Part shown: positions 24,427 to 31,685 of the stretch, one piece after another | Position numbering within the stretch: the stretch's first letter is position 1 | Layout of the letters: every line of letters begins with the position of its first letter | Source: Streptomyces luteolus | GTDB lineage: Bacteria > Actinomycetota > Actinomycetes > Streptomycetales > Streptomycetaceae | NCBI RefSeq assembly: GCF_029968015.1 | Contig: NZ_JASCIS010000064.1 | Coordinates: forward strand, 1-36,979 | Direction: 5' to 3' | DNA: 36,979 bases | Position numbers and translations under genes: made by a program | The notes under the pieces: model-generated | What the model saw: only the letters and a program-made list of their open reading frames with translations | Told to the model about the DNA's origin: nothing | The model's database searches: none

Positions 24427-24927
24427 CCCGGTCAGCCCGGCCCGGCCTCATGGAGCCCTGGCCCCACGGAGCTGCTCAAGGTTCCGTCCCATCGGACTCG
24501 CTTGGCTGTGGAGGCTGGGCCACGCTTCTGAATGGGCTCGGCCCGGCAAGGGAGCTACCCGGGAGAACCCTGACCGCTGGCGTGCTGGCGTGCTGGCGTG
24601 CTGGCGTGCTGGCGTGCTGGCGTGCTGGCGTACGCCCGTAAGCAGATGGGCGTACGTGCCGTGCCTGCGTTCCCTGCTTCGTGCTGGAGCCGAACGAACT
24701 CCAGCAGCCCAAGCTCAAGCAGCAGAAGAAGGACTGACGCCCCCTCTGTACCCCCCTGGCTCGCGGAGGGCGGAATGCACCGAGCCGAGGCGCAGGTCGA
24801 CTCTGTCGGCCACCCCAGCCTCCTTCCATGCCCGCTTGGCCGAGGCGACTCGAACCGCCATGAGCTCAATTCCGTGACGGCCTCGCAACGAGGGCGGGGC
24901 GGGTCTCCGGCAGGTCTGACGGCGCTC
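24427..24927. other. 501-bp convergent gap with octamer repeats, no supported gene
   Basis: An octamer array (24576-24631) dominates. At about 24646-24737 one plus frame reads a protein-like tail (ACVPCFVLEPNELQQPKLK, then a short Gln/Lys-rich end and TGA), preceded directly by a stop. It may be a gene remnant, family not recognised. No clear terminator hairpin was found. Confidence 0.4.
24576..24631. repeat. 8-bp tandem repeat x7
   Basis: Seven perfect head-to-tail copies of GCTGGCGT. Perfect identity suggests recent expansion or active slippage. It is noncoding and lies between two convergent genes. Confidence 0.97.
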
Positions 24928-25746
24928 TCACCGTGGAGTGTCGGACTGCCCGCCCCGAGGATGCGTGACCCGTAGCTTGGACTGGCCGTGCGGCAGCGCC
25001 TCCCAGTCCTCCATGAACCGCGCGGCCAGACCGTGCTTCTCGGCGAGGCGGATCAACGTCCCGGTGCGGTAGTAGAAGTCCTCGCCGAGCACCTGGTGTT
25101 CGGCGCCCTCGGTGCGGTCGAAGGTGAAGTCGAAGAAGCCGTCAGAAGCCAACACCCGCCCTACGTGGGCAAGGCACTGATCGATGACCTCCAGCGGCGA
25201 GTGCGAGAACACGCTGTGGGCGTGCACCACCGAGAAATACGCGTCGGGAAGGAAGTCGAGCGTCAGATCGGCGACGGGCGTCAGATGCGGCACCTTCTGC
25301 TGCAGTCCGTACCGGACGAGGGTCTTCTTCCCCTCGATGAGGATGTCCGGCGAGATGTCGATCCCGAAGTAATGGCCGGGCTCCAGATACTCGATGAACC
25401 GCCACCCGGCCCGCAGGTTCCCGCACCCGATCTCCAGCATCCGGTCCTGCGGTTTCAGCCCGTGCCGCACCAGATAGTCGTACTGCATCTGCCCGAGGGC
25501 CAGCCAGCGCGCGTGCGACGTCCTGCCACCCACCGCCGCCTCGGCACTCCTCGCCGTGTCCGACGCCATCACCGCCCGGTAGTACGCGATGTGGCCCCCG
25601 CCGCGATGTCGCAGCCGCAGCCAGCCGTTCCGCGCAAGCCGACGCAGGTGGGGGAGCACACGCCGGGGATGACGCAGCGCGTACCGCACCTGGTGACCAA
25701 GCCGCGAACGGTCCCTCCGCAGAGGTGCAGCCGACGATCTGTGCAT
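24928..25746 (-). CDS. Class I SAM-dependent methyltransferase
   Basis: A 272-residue protein from the ATG at 25744-25746, with GGAGG 5 nt upstream. A longer frame upstream runs through repeats. The N-terminus is very basic (about 60 residues rich in Arg/His). The Rossmann-fold methyltransferase has motif I MLEIGCGNLRAG, then GHYFGIDISPDILIEG (acidic end of strand 2), then YFSVVHAHSVFSHSP (motif III region). No known substrate-specific signature is seen. Relatives are often found with glycan or lipid genes, but the neighbours do not show this. It is not an obvious ToxA partner for the toxoflavin-like operon 17 kb away. Confidence 0.88.
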   Translation of the reverse strand: MHRSSAAPLRRDRSRLGHQVRYALRHPRRVLPHLRRLARNGWLRLRHRGGGHIAYYRAVMASDTARSAEAAVGGRTSHARWLALGQMQYDYLVRHGLKPQDRMLEIGCGNLRAGWRFIEYLEPGHYFGIDISPDILIEGKKTLVRYGLQQKVPHLTPVADLTLDFLPDAYFSVVHAHSVFSHSPLEVIDQCLAHVGRVLASDGFFDFTFDRTEGAEHQVLGEDFYYRTGTLIRLAEKHGLAARFMEDWEALPHGQSKLRVTHPRGGQSDTPR

Positions 25747-25868
25747 GACACCCTCCGAGCCTTCATCCGTAGGCATCGCCTGCCCGGATGCTAAGGACCG
25801 GCTGCCGACACCGCCCGTCGAGCATCCGACGTCGAGCCTCCGCCGAGCAGGCAATGCCCGCACTCTTT

Positions 25869-25910
25869 CGGACCTCGGACCTCGGACCTCGGACCTCGGA
25901 CCTCGGGCCT
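25869..25910. repeat. 7-bp tandem repeat x6
   Basis: Five perfect copies of CGGACCT and one variant (CGGGCCT), upstream of the methyltransferase gene. It is noncoding, and the array is followed by further CGGACCTTCGG echoes to about 25921. Confidence 0.95.
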
Positions 25911-26026
25911 TCGGACCTTCGGGAAGAGCCGCTCAGCCGAGTGCCTCACCGCCGTGGTGGCCCCCGCGACCGGCGGCAGCGTACAAGGGCGGACACCATC
26001 CATGCCGGACGTGTGGAGTGGGTCGG

Positions 26027-27253
26027 TCAGGTGGTCGCGAGCAGTGCCACGATGGCCGGGCCGAAGGCGGCGCCGAGCAGGTAGCAGAGGTTGAACAGGC
26101 CGATGGCCGAGGGGCGTTCCTCGTCGGGCAGGGTGGAGGTGGCCTGCACGGCGAAGACGCCCTGGCCGGAGGCGGCCGCGATGGAGGCGAGGGCCTGGGC
26201 GGCGAGCAGCACCAGGGACGAGGTGCCGAACTCGGTGACCACCGGTGCCGCGATGCCGAGCAGCAGCAGTACGACGATGATCGGGCGGCGGCCCATGCGG
26301 GCGGAGGCGGCGACCACGAACCAGGACAGGGTGCCGCCGAGTACCAGCGGCCAGACCATCGCGATGCCGATCTCGCTGGCGGACCAGGTGGTGTGCTCGC
26401 CCAGGCGGTCCGGAATGGCGAACATCAGGCCGAAGTTGACCACGGCGAGGACGAAGGCGAGGACGGAGGCGATCAGGAACGCGGGCTTGCCCACAACGAC
26501 CGCGGGCACGAAACCGCGCGGCCTGGACCGCAGGTGCCGGATGAGCAGCAGCAGGGCAGCGGCGGAGGTCAGGGTGGCCGGCAACGGGTAGTGCGGGACG
26601 AAGACAAGGGCCGTCACGAGCGCCGTGAGCAGTAGCGCGCCGAGGGCGTCGAACCGCTCGCGGGAGGGCTCGCTGTGCGCGCGGCGCAGCACGGCGGGGA
26701 CGGCGAGGACGCTGAGCACCGGCAGGGCGAGCGTCAGTTTCCACGACAGTACGTCGTTGGCCAGCGAACCGGCCAGTGGCGCGGTCGAGCCGACCACCGC
26801 GAGGGACGCGGTGACCAGGCCCATGCGCAGCGGTGAGGTGTCGGCCAGGTGCATCGCGGCGGCGGTCAGGCCCGCGGTGCCCAGGGCCTGCAGTGCGCAG
26901 CCGGCGATCAGGGCGGGCAGCGCGGGCACGGCGAACACCAGCGCCGCGCCGGCGATGACAAGGAGCGCGCACACGCTCAGCGCGGTCCGTGCGCCCTTGT
27001 GTCGAAGCAGCCCGGCCATCAGCGGGGTGCCGACGGCTATGCCCCAGCCGAACGCGGTGACGGTCCAGGTGACTGCGTCGGCCGTGGTGCCGAGGTCCCC
27101 GGCGATCGTGTCGAGCACCAGGGACGGCCCGGCGATACCGAAGGACAGCGGGCCCGCGATCAGCGCGAGCAGCAGGGCGGGTACGGGACGGACAGCCGGT
27201 GACCGCCCCTGACCGGCGGGGGCGGTTGCCGGAGCGGTCGTTGAGTCAGGCAT
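26027..27253 (-). CDS. MFS transporter, drug-efflux type
   Basis: A 408-residue protein with about twelve hydrophobic helices. Start ATG 27251-27253 has GGAGA about 5 nt upstream. The N-terminus is cytoplasmic and Ala/Pro-rich. Helix 1 region is PALLLALIAGPLSFGIAGPS, followed by LDTIAGDLGTTADAVTWTVTAFG, typical of the DHA family, and the loop LMAGLLRHKGARTAL (motif A-like). The end GLFNLCYLLGAAFGPAIVALL fits the last helices. The substrate is unknown. The upstream neighbour on the same strand (SMI1/KNR4) is about 400 bp away, so it is probably transcribed alone. Confidence 0.9.
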   Translation of the reverse strand: MPDSTTAPATAPAGQGRSPAVRPVPALLLALIAGPLSFGIAGPSLVLDTIAGDLGTTADAVTWTVTAFGWGIAVGTPLMAGLLRHKGARTALSVCALLVIAGAALVFAVPALPALIAGCALQALGTAGLTAAAMHLADTSPLRMGLVTASLAVVGSTAPLAGSLANDVLSWKLTLALPVLSVLAVPAVLRRAHSEPSRERFDALGALLLTALVTALVFVPHYPLPATLTSAAALLLLIRHLRSRPRGFVPAVVVGKPAFLIASVLAFVLAVVNFGLMFAIPDRLGEHTTWSASEIGIAMVWPLVLGGTLSWFVVAASARMGRRPIIVVLLLLGIAAPVVTEFGTSSLVLLAAQALASIAAASGQGVFAVQATSTLPDEERPSAIGLFNLCYLLGAAFGPAIVALLATT

Positions 27254-27658
27254 CGGTTCTCCACGGTGTGCAGGGCCTACCGGAGATCCCGAACTTCGCG
27301 CAACGTTCGAACAGAGGCGACTTCTCGAGGACGGTCGGCATGCCGACGAATCTGCCGACCACCGGTGGCGCCGGTCAACGAGGGCCTACCGAGTACGTCA
27401 GGTCCGCGCGGCCGCGGGCGCGCGCCAAGTCTTCGCGTACGAGTCCTTCCGTGGCATGAGCAGACGCGGCATGAGCAGACGTGGCATGAGCAGACGTGGC
27501 ATAGACCGGACGCCCGCTGACTCTGCCCCTTCCCGCGTCAACGATCACCCGGACCGCGGCCTGAGCCACCGCCGCACACGCCCTGGAGCCGGAAGCGCCG
27601 ATGCTGCGAACGCGGCCGCATGTGCCCGCAACCCAGGTGGGGTTCCGGTGCGTCGCAC
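27254..27658. other. 405-bp gap upstream of the MFS gene
   Basis: It contains three copies of a 15-bp repeat (27453-27497) and no recognisable gene. A minus-strand frame through the region (27375-27677) is Ala/Arg-rich and unconvincing. The promoter of the MFS gene presumably lies near 27260-27350 but no clear box was seen. Confidence 0.4.
27453..27497. repeat. 15-bp tandem repeat x3
   Basis: Three copies of GGCATGAGCAGACGY, then a broken fourth (GGCATAGACC). The array lies in the gap between the SMI1/KNR4 gene and the MFS gene. Confidence 0.95.
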
Positions 27659-28345
27659 TCATTGCTCGATACGCCACTCAAGGCGATGCACCGGATCTCC
27701 GTCGATCACTACGGGCGTCGCGTACAGGTGAGGAACGGTGCTCAGGGGTGGAACCTCGATCACTCGGGGAATATGCCGGTACGTTCGTCCGCCGCCCCGG
27801 ACGCCCGCGCCGGATTCAAGGCCATCCGCGATCTCGTCGAACATCTCCCCCAAGTTCTGCCACCGGATGACGCCCCAGACGTCAGTGCCTTCGTAGTCGA
27901 TCTCTCGGACGGTGCCGTAGGTGTTTCCGGAGCGGTGATCCACCGCGAGGTACTCGCCGGTGTTGGTCACCGCGATGGGTACCCAGAACTCGTACGCGTT
28001 CGGCGGGTCCCACGGCCCTTCGGGCCCTTCGGGTTCCAGACCGTCATCCGTGAATTCGCTGCGGAAGTCCTCGAACGTCTCCGCGAAAAGCTGCGGCCCG
28101 CCCTTCATCCCCTCGGCGTTGATGGGGGAGTACCTGAACGGCCAGATGCCGCAGGCATGCATGGCGCCGTCGTGCAGTTGAAGCCATTGCACGAGATGCG
28201 GATGAAGCGGGTACGGGAGGGTGTCCTGGAGGGACCGGATCGCCTCTTCGGAGGCCGGGGGATGCAGGGCCTTCAGGTTACTGGTGCACCGGTGCTGGTG
28301 AAGCCAGTTCTCGATGCGGGACCAGGCTCGTATGACATCGCTCAT
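27659..28345 (-). CDS. SMI1/KNR4 family protein
   Basis: A 228-residue protein from the ATG at 28343-28345, with AAGGTGG upstream. It starts MSDVIRAWSRIENWLHQH. The family core is LHPPASEEAIRSLQDTLPYPLHPHLVQWLQLHDG, then AYEFWVPIAVTNTGEYLAVDHR and WGVIRWQNLGEMFDEIADGLE, which is the SMI1/KNR4 (SUKH) fold. In bacteria these domains are often immunity proteins of polymorphic toxins, but no toxin gene is next to it, so it could equally be a stand-alone regulatory protein. The C-terminal 25 residues are extra to the domain. Confidence 0.88.
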   Translation of the reverse strand: MSDVIRAWSRIENWLHQHRCTSNLKALHPPASEEAIRSLQDTLPYPLHPHLVQWLQLHDGAMHACGIWPFRYSPINAEGMKGGPQLFAETFEDFRSEFTDDGLEPEGPEGPWDPPNAYEFWVPIAVTNTGEYLAVDHRSGNTYGTVREIDYEGTDVWGVIRWQNLGEMFDEIADGLESGAGVRGGGRTYRHIPRVIEVPPLSTVPHLYATPVVIDGDPVHRLEWRIEQ

Positions 28346-28500
28346 CGCCACCACCTTATGAGTGCCTGAGCAGCGGCCTCCGGCGAAATCCAAACCGACA
28401 GGGGGCGGACACACGCGCGGGATGCCACAGGACGAAGTCCCGGACGGACCAAGGGCTGTCCCGCCATGTTGGGCAACGATCGGGCGCACGCGGGATGGGG

Positions 28501-29061
28501 TTACTCCTTCGGGAATCGTGCGGCCCAGGTTTCCTCCTCCAGGAGGAGCCCGTTGGCCAGACAGCTGATGGTTCGGTACCAGCCGGTCAGTACCAGGAGT
28601 TCGAGTAGCTGAGCATCCTCGTAGTGGACGCGCAGGGCATCCCAGGCGGACTGCGAGAGCCGGGCCGTGTCGTGCAGTTCGTCGACTGCGTCGATCAGTG
28701 CGGCATGGCGCTGCGGCCATGTGGCACTGGCTGCCGTACCGGTTTCGGTGGTTGCGCGGAGCTGTTCCGGGCTCAGTCCGGCCTGCTGGGCGAGGGTCGC
28801 GGCGTGCACGCCCCATTCGTAGGCACAGTCGGTGCGCGCGGTCACGCGGGCGATGACGATCTCACGGTCGATGGCGGGCAGGAGCCCATGGCCCAGCAGC
28901 CCGGCGCCCAGGGAGAACATTCGTGAGGCCAGTTCCGGGTTGCGCTGGAGTACTCGGAACAGGGCGAGTGGCTCGTGCGGCACGCCGGGCGGCATCCACC
29001 TGCGGAGTGCCTGGTCGACGGAGGCAGGGTACGGCGGGGTGAGCGGTTCGATGCGCGGCAT
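28501..29061 (-). CDS. Carboxymuconolactone decarboxylase (CMD/AhpD-like) family protein
   Basis: A 186-residue all-helical protein from the ATG at 29059-29061, with AGGAGGT upstream. The core is LPAIDREIVIARVTARTDCAYEWGVHAATLAQQAGLSPEQL. This is the CMD motif, in the variant CAYEWxxH that has one Cys and a His rather than the CxxC of peroxidase-active AhpD. The C-terminal half repeats the helical pattern (YEDAQLLELLVLTGWYRTISCLANGL). It is divergent from an HxlR regulator across a dyad operator. HxlR proteins often control detoxification genes, so a redox or xenobiotic role is likely but unproven. Confidence 0.88.
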   Translation of the reverse strand: MPRIEPLTPPYPASVDQALRRWMPPGVPHEPLALFRVLQRNPELASRMFSLGAGLLGHGLLPAIDREIVIARVTARTDCAYEWGVHAATLAQQAGLSPEQLRATTETGTAASATWPQRHAALIDAVDELHDTARLSQSAWDALRVHYEDAQLLELLVLTGWYRTISCLANGLLLEEETWAARFPKE

Positions 29062-29073
29062 GCGGCACCTCCT

Positions 29074-29115
29074 GCTTCGATTTTCGAACCACTATGATGC
29101 TTCGAGAACCGAAGC
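29074..29115. promoter_or_regulatory. Dyad operator between the CMD and HxlR genes
   Basis: Left arm GCTTCGATTTTCGAA (29074-29088) and right arm TTCGAGAACCGAAGC (29101-29115) are inverted repeats matching at 13 of 15 positions, 12-nt spacer. Each arm is itself nearly palindromic (TTCG...CGAA). The dyad sits 12 nt upstream of one start codon and 13 nt upstream of the other, so binding would block both genes. HxlR autoregulation is inferred. Confidence 0.75.
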
Positions 29116-29128
29116 GCAAGGAGTGAGC

Positions 29129-29494
29129 ATGGAAGCCAGAGCGCCACGGCCGGGTGTGCCGGTACGAGGGTCCGAGTCGGGGCGCCCCGTCATGGCGGCA
29201 CTCGACCTGCTCGGACGACGCTGGACGATGCGCATTCTGTGGGAACTGAGCCAAGCCCCGGCCGGCTTCCGGGAATTGCAGCGGCGATGTGAGCGCATGT
29301 CCTCCAGCGTGCTCACCACGAGGCTCGACGAACTGACCGGCGCCTGCCTGCTCACCCCGCAGGCAGATGGCTACCACCTCACCCGGCTTGGTCAGGATCT
29401 CGTCGAGGCGCTGAGCCCGCTGGACGCCTGGAGCCGACGATGGGCCAAGGAGACGGGCACGGGCACGACTGGAGGGTCCGAGGGCGTGAAATGA
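29129..29494 (+). CDS. HxlR-family winged-helix regulator
   Basis: A 121-residue protein from ATG 29129, with AAGGAG 5 nt upstream. HxlR signature: RPVMAALDLLGRRWTMRILWEL, then FRELQRRCERMSSSVLTTRLDEL (recognition helix) and YHLTRLGQDLVEALSPLDAW (wing and C-terminal helix). The usual single Cys of redox-sensing HxlR members near the N-terminus is absent, so a ligand other than an oxidant is possible. It probably controls itself and the divergent CMD gene through the dyad at 29074-29115. Its stop overlaps the start of a transposase remnant (ATGA). Confidence 0.92.
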   Translation: MEARAPRPGVPVRGSESGRPVMAALDLLGRRWTMRILWELSQAPAGFRELQRRCERMSSSVLTTRLDELTGACLLTPQADGYHLTRLGQDLVEALSPLDAWSRRWAKETGTGTTGGSEGVK

Positions 29495-29887
29495 TCACAG
29501 CGTCGGCCGGTGTGATCACGCCGTCGGTGCCCTCCCGGACAGCTCCGTTCAGTGGGCTGGACCCGTGCTGTGTCGGCGAGTTGGTGACCGTGGTGCGCCG
29601 CGAGACCTCGGACGAGACGCGGCGCGGGCCGCCGTGGCGCATACCGCTGGAGGAACGGGTACTGCTGGTCGCGGCGTACTGGCGCACGAACTTGACGATG
29701 CGCCAAATCGCCTCGCTCTTCGGTATCTCCAGGTCGGCCGATCGAATCGAAGAACTGTCGGCACTCCACTGCCCACCAGGTCGTCATCGACGCCGACACC
29801 CGCCTGGTTGTGGTGGTCGGCCGACCGTTGCCCGCCAAGAGCCCGTACGAGCACTGTTCGAGACCGGCCCGACTCGGTCGTAGGGCT
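29491..29887 (+). pseudogene. IS5-family transposase remnant
   Basis: From ATG 29491 one frame reads an IS5-type transposase N-terminus: FSGLDPCCVGELVTVV, then IPLEERVLLVAAYWRTNLTMRQIASLFGISRS, ending in a broken DRI motif near 29750. Another frame from about 29782 gives HQVVIDADTRLVVVVGRPLP (the strand with the first catalytic-Asp region of DDE transposases as I recall) and then runs out. The C-terminal half is missing. No terminal inverted repeats could be assigned. It is a dead element overlapping the HxlR stop codon. Confidence 0.75.
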
Positions 29888-29985
29888 CGCGATCGATCGA
29901 CCCTTGACCTTCGGGCCGATGCCGCGGGGACCATACCCGCATACGCTGCCGCAGCCAGAACCTGATCGATTGCGAGGAGCACCCC

Positions 29986-30402
29986 ATGCCCGCCACCGGC
30001 CAGAGCCACATCCGCATCGCCCGGCCGTCGCGTGACCTCGCTGCTGCGGAACACTTCTGGGTCGGCGGGCTCGGGCTGAGCGTATTGTTCCGAGCCGAGA
30101 GCGCAGGCCGACCGGACAAGCACGATCTGTTGATGGTCGGCTGGCCGGACGCCTCCTGGCACCTTGAACTCGTCCACGACGCCGCCGTTGAACCACAGTC
30201 CACCGAGGAAGACCTCCCCGTCGTCTACCTCGGCGAGGACGTACCGCACACGCTGCTCGCCCGCCTGGAAGCCCACGGCGGCAAGCGCGTGCAGTCGCGT
30301 AACCCGTACTGGGACACATGGGGTGCCACCATCAAAGACCCGGACGGCTACCGGTTGGTACTCAGCACCCGCAGTTGGACCAACTCCTGGCCGTGTACGT
30401 AA
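29986..30402 (+). CDS. VOC-superfamily (glyoxalase/bleomycin-resistance-like) protein
   Basis: A 138-residue protein from ATG 29986, with GAGGAG 7 nt upstream. Unit 1 has SHIRIARPSRDLAAAEHFWVGGLGLSVL and WHLELVHD. Unit 2 has PVVYLGEDVPHTLLARLEAHGG and ATIKDPDGYRLVLSTRSW. His, Glu and the GYR end fit the VOC fold. The last codons and stop (Pro-Cys-Thr-stop) are CCG TGT ACG TAA, which is the left inverted repeat of the MITE-like element, so the natural C-terminus appears to have been replaced by the insertion. Confidence 0.88.
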   Translation: MPATGQSHIRIARPSRDLAAAEHFWVGGLGLSVLFRAESAGRPDKHDLLMVGWPDASWHLELVHDAAVEPQSTEEDLPVVYLGEDVPHTLLARLEAHGGKRVQSRNPYWDTWGATIKDPDGYRLVLSTRSWTNSWPCT

Positions 30403-30583
30403 AGTCCCTCCCCCAGCCTTCGGCCGGGAGGTGCCCCCAGAGCAGGGGAGGCCCCAATCGAGACCTGCGCCCGGCGCGCCGAGAGCATGCTCCCCCAAGC
30501 TCTCGACTCCGCTCGAGCAGGGGGACCCCTATGACGCCGCCGGGCCCGCCCTCCGGGCGGACGACGGGACTTTACGGACACGG
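30391..30583. mobile_element. 193-bp MITE-like element with 18-bp terminal inverted repeats
   Basis: Left end CCGTGTACGTAAAGTCCC (30391-30408) and right end GGGACTTTACGGACACGG (30566-30583) are inverted repeats, 17 of 18 matching. CCTGG occurs directly outside both ends (30386-30390 and 30584-30588), a likely 5-bp target duplication. The interior is made of GC-rich palindromes (for example CAGCCTTCGGCCGGGAGG and AGCTCTCG...CTCGAGCAGG) and has no gene. I recall similar palindromic sequences scattered in Streptomyces genomes. It sits exactly between two convergent genes and supplies both stop codons. It may also act as their terminator. Confidence 0.8.
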
Positions 30584-31411
30584 CCTGGCACTGAGGGCAG
30601 GTTCCTCACGGATCTCGCCCAGTGGGGTGTGCACGATCAGCCTGGCCGTCCCTGTGGGGTCCGTGTGCAGGAGTTCCACAGTGCGTACCGCCATGATTCC
30701 GCGATGCGGATGACGTAGATGGAAGACGCTGGCTTCAGGGCCTGCCACCTGGTGTTCCTCCCACCAGAAGTGAAAGTGCGGGCTTGCTTTGGACAACTCG
30801 CGGACCAGGAAAGAGGTCCGCGTCGAGGCCCGCCAGTCCGGCACCTCGGCGCGGAACCGAGCCACCCAATGGCGTGCCCGGTCCTCCCACTCGACGAGCC
30901 GGTCGGGCGCGCTCTCGGAGGTCAGAAGCCACAGGAGGATGTTGCGGCGGCTCTCCGGCACGCCTCCGAAATCCATGAGCCACTCCGCGGCCGCTTCATT
31001 CCAGCTCAGCAGATCGCCGTACTCCGAGCAGATGTAGGCCGGTGACGAGTGGAGGTGATTGACCACATCCTCAAGTGGCTTCCAACTCTCCGCGAGGCAG
31101 CCGATCCTCGGCTCGTGGCACGAACCCTGCCGGGAGAGTGAGTGCAGATAACTCCGTTCGTACGGTGTGAGGCCCAGGACTTCGGCCAGGCCGTCAAGTA
31201 CCTCCGGAGACGGCGATACATCGCGCGCTTGTTCCAGATATGTGTACCAAGTGGGACTGACCCCCGCGAGTACCGCGACTTCCTCCCGCCGCAACCCCGG
31301 CGTTCGCCTTCGCACACCTTCTGGCAATCCGACATCGGTCGGCGCGACGTTTTCACGCCGCCTTCTCAGGAAGTGTGCTCTTTCCCGTCGGCGATATTCG
31401 TCTATGGACAT
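30572..31411 (-). CDS. XRE-family regulator with MmyB-like ligand domain (PopR-like)
   Basis: About 279 residues from the ATG at 31409-31411 (a GTG 6 nt upstream is also in frame). The HTH is in the N-terminal third: LPEGVRRRTPGLRREEVAVLAG, then VSPTWYTYLEQARDVSPSPE. The rest is the MmyB-type sensor domain, starting near YICSEYGDLLSWNEAAAEWL and ending with the VELLHTDPTGTARLIVHTPL strand pair. It is divergent from a clpP pair. In S. lividans the activator PopR lies beside clpP3-clpP4 and is itself degraded through C-terminal alanines (recalled). Here the C-terminus is SARPCP, with CCG TGT CCG TAA supplied by the MITE right end, so the tail is not native. Confidence 0.87.
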   Translation of the reverse strand: MSIDEYRRRERAHFLRRRRENVAPTDVGLPEGVRRRTPGLRREEVAVLAGVSPTWYTYLEQARDVSPSPEVLDGLAEVLGLTPYERSYLHSLSRQGSCHEPRIGCLAESWKPLEDVVNHLHSSPAYICSEYGDLLSWNEAAAEWLMDFGGVPESRRNILLWLLTSESAPDRLVEWEDRARHWVARFRAEVPDWRASTRTSFLVRELSKASPHFHFWWEEHQVAGPEASVFHLRHPHRGIMAVRTVELLHTDPTGTARLIVHTPLGEIREEPALSARPCP

Positions 31412-31552
31412 CGTCACCCCCGTGATCCCGTTATCCCCTTGGTCTGCATTTAACCACAGTGACCAAACGGATTCGCAGCCCCCGTAGGGTAGTTACTGCC
31501 AGGAAATTTGCATGCGCTTCCGCCAGGAGCGAACGGGTCCGGGGGGTTGGGT

Positions 31553-31567
31553 GACCGTGCTACGGTC
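31553..31567. promoter_or_regulatory. Short dyad upstream of clpP pair
   Basis: GACCGT-GCT-ACGGTC is a perfect 6-3-6 inverted repeat, 118 bp upstream of the first clpP start. The 6-3-6 shape resembles the site described for PopR (TCTGCC-N3-GGCAGA, recalled) but the bases differ. It may be an operator of the divergent XRE regulator, inferred from position. Confidence 0.4.
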
Positions 31568-31590
31568 CGATGTACGAAGATCGATACAGA

Positions 31591-31619
31591 TCCATCTGGA
31601 GCCCGTCGGGGCAGATGGA
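31591..31619. promoter_or_regulatory. Second inverted repeat in the clpP leader
   Basis: TCCATCTG (31591-31598) and CAGATGGA (31612-31619) are perfect 8-bp inverted repeats with a 13-nt spacer, about 65 bp upstream of the first clpP start. It could be an operator or a leader hairpin. Confidence 0.4.
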
Positions 31620-31685
31620 GCGTCGGTCCTCGGAGGAAATGACTGCGCGACGGCGTTTGCTGTCGCACACATAGTTGGGGGCTCA

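Noticed and set aside
24928..25746. The SAM methyltransferase as the missing ToxA of the toxoflavin-like operon
   Set aside because: It is 17 kb away, on the other strand, has an Arg-rich N-terminal extension and no pathway neighbours. Nothing beyond the general fold links it to the operon.
27254..27658. tRNA-like T-loop (CGTTCGAAC at about 27304)
   Set aside because: No cloverleaf stems could be drawn around it and there is no acceptor stem pairing. No tRNA or rRNA was found in the window.
28448..28490. IS-end-like sequence (AGGGCTGTCCCG) downstream of the SMI1/CMD genes
   Set aside because: It resembles Streptomyces IS termini from memory, but no second end or target duplication could be paired with it.
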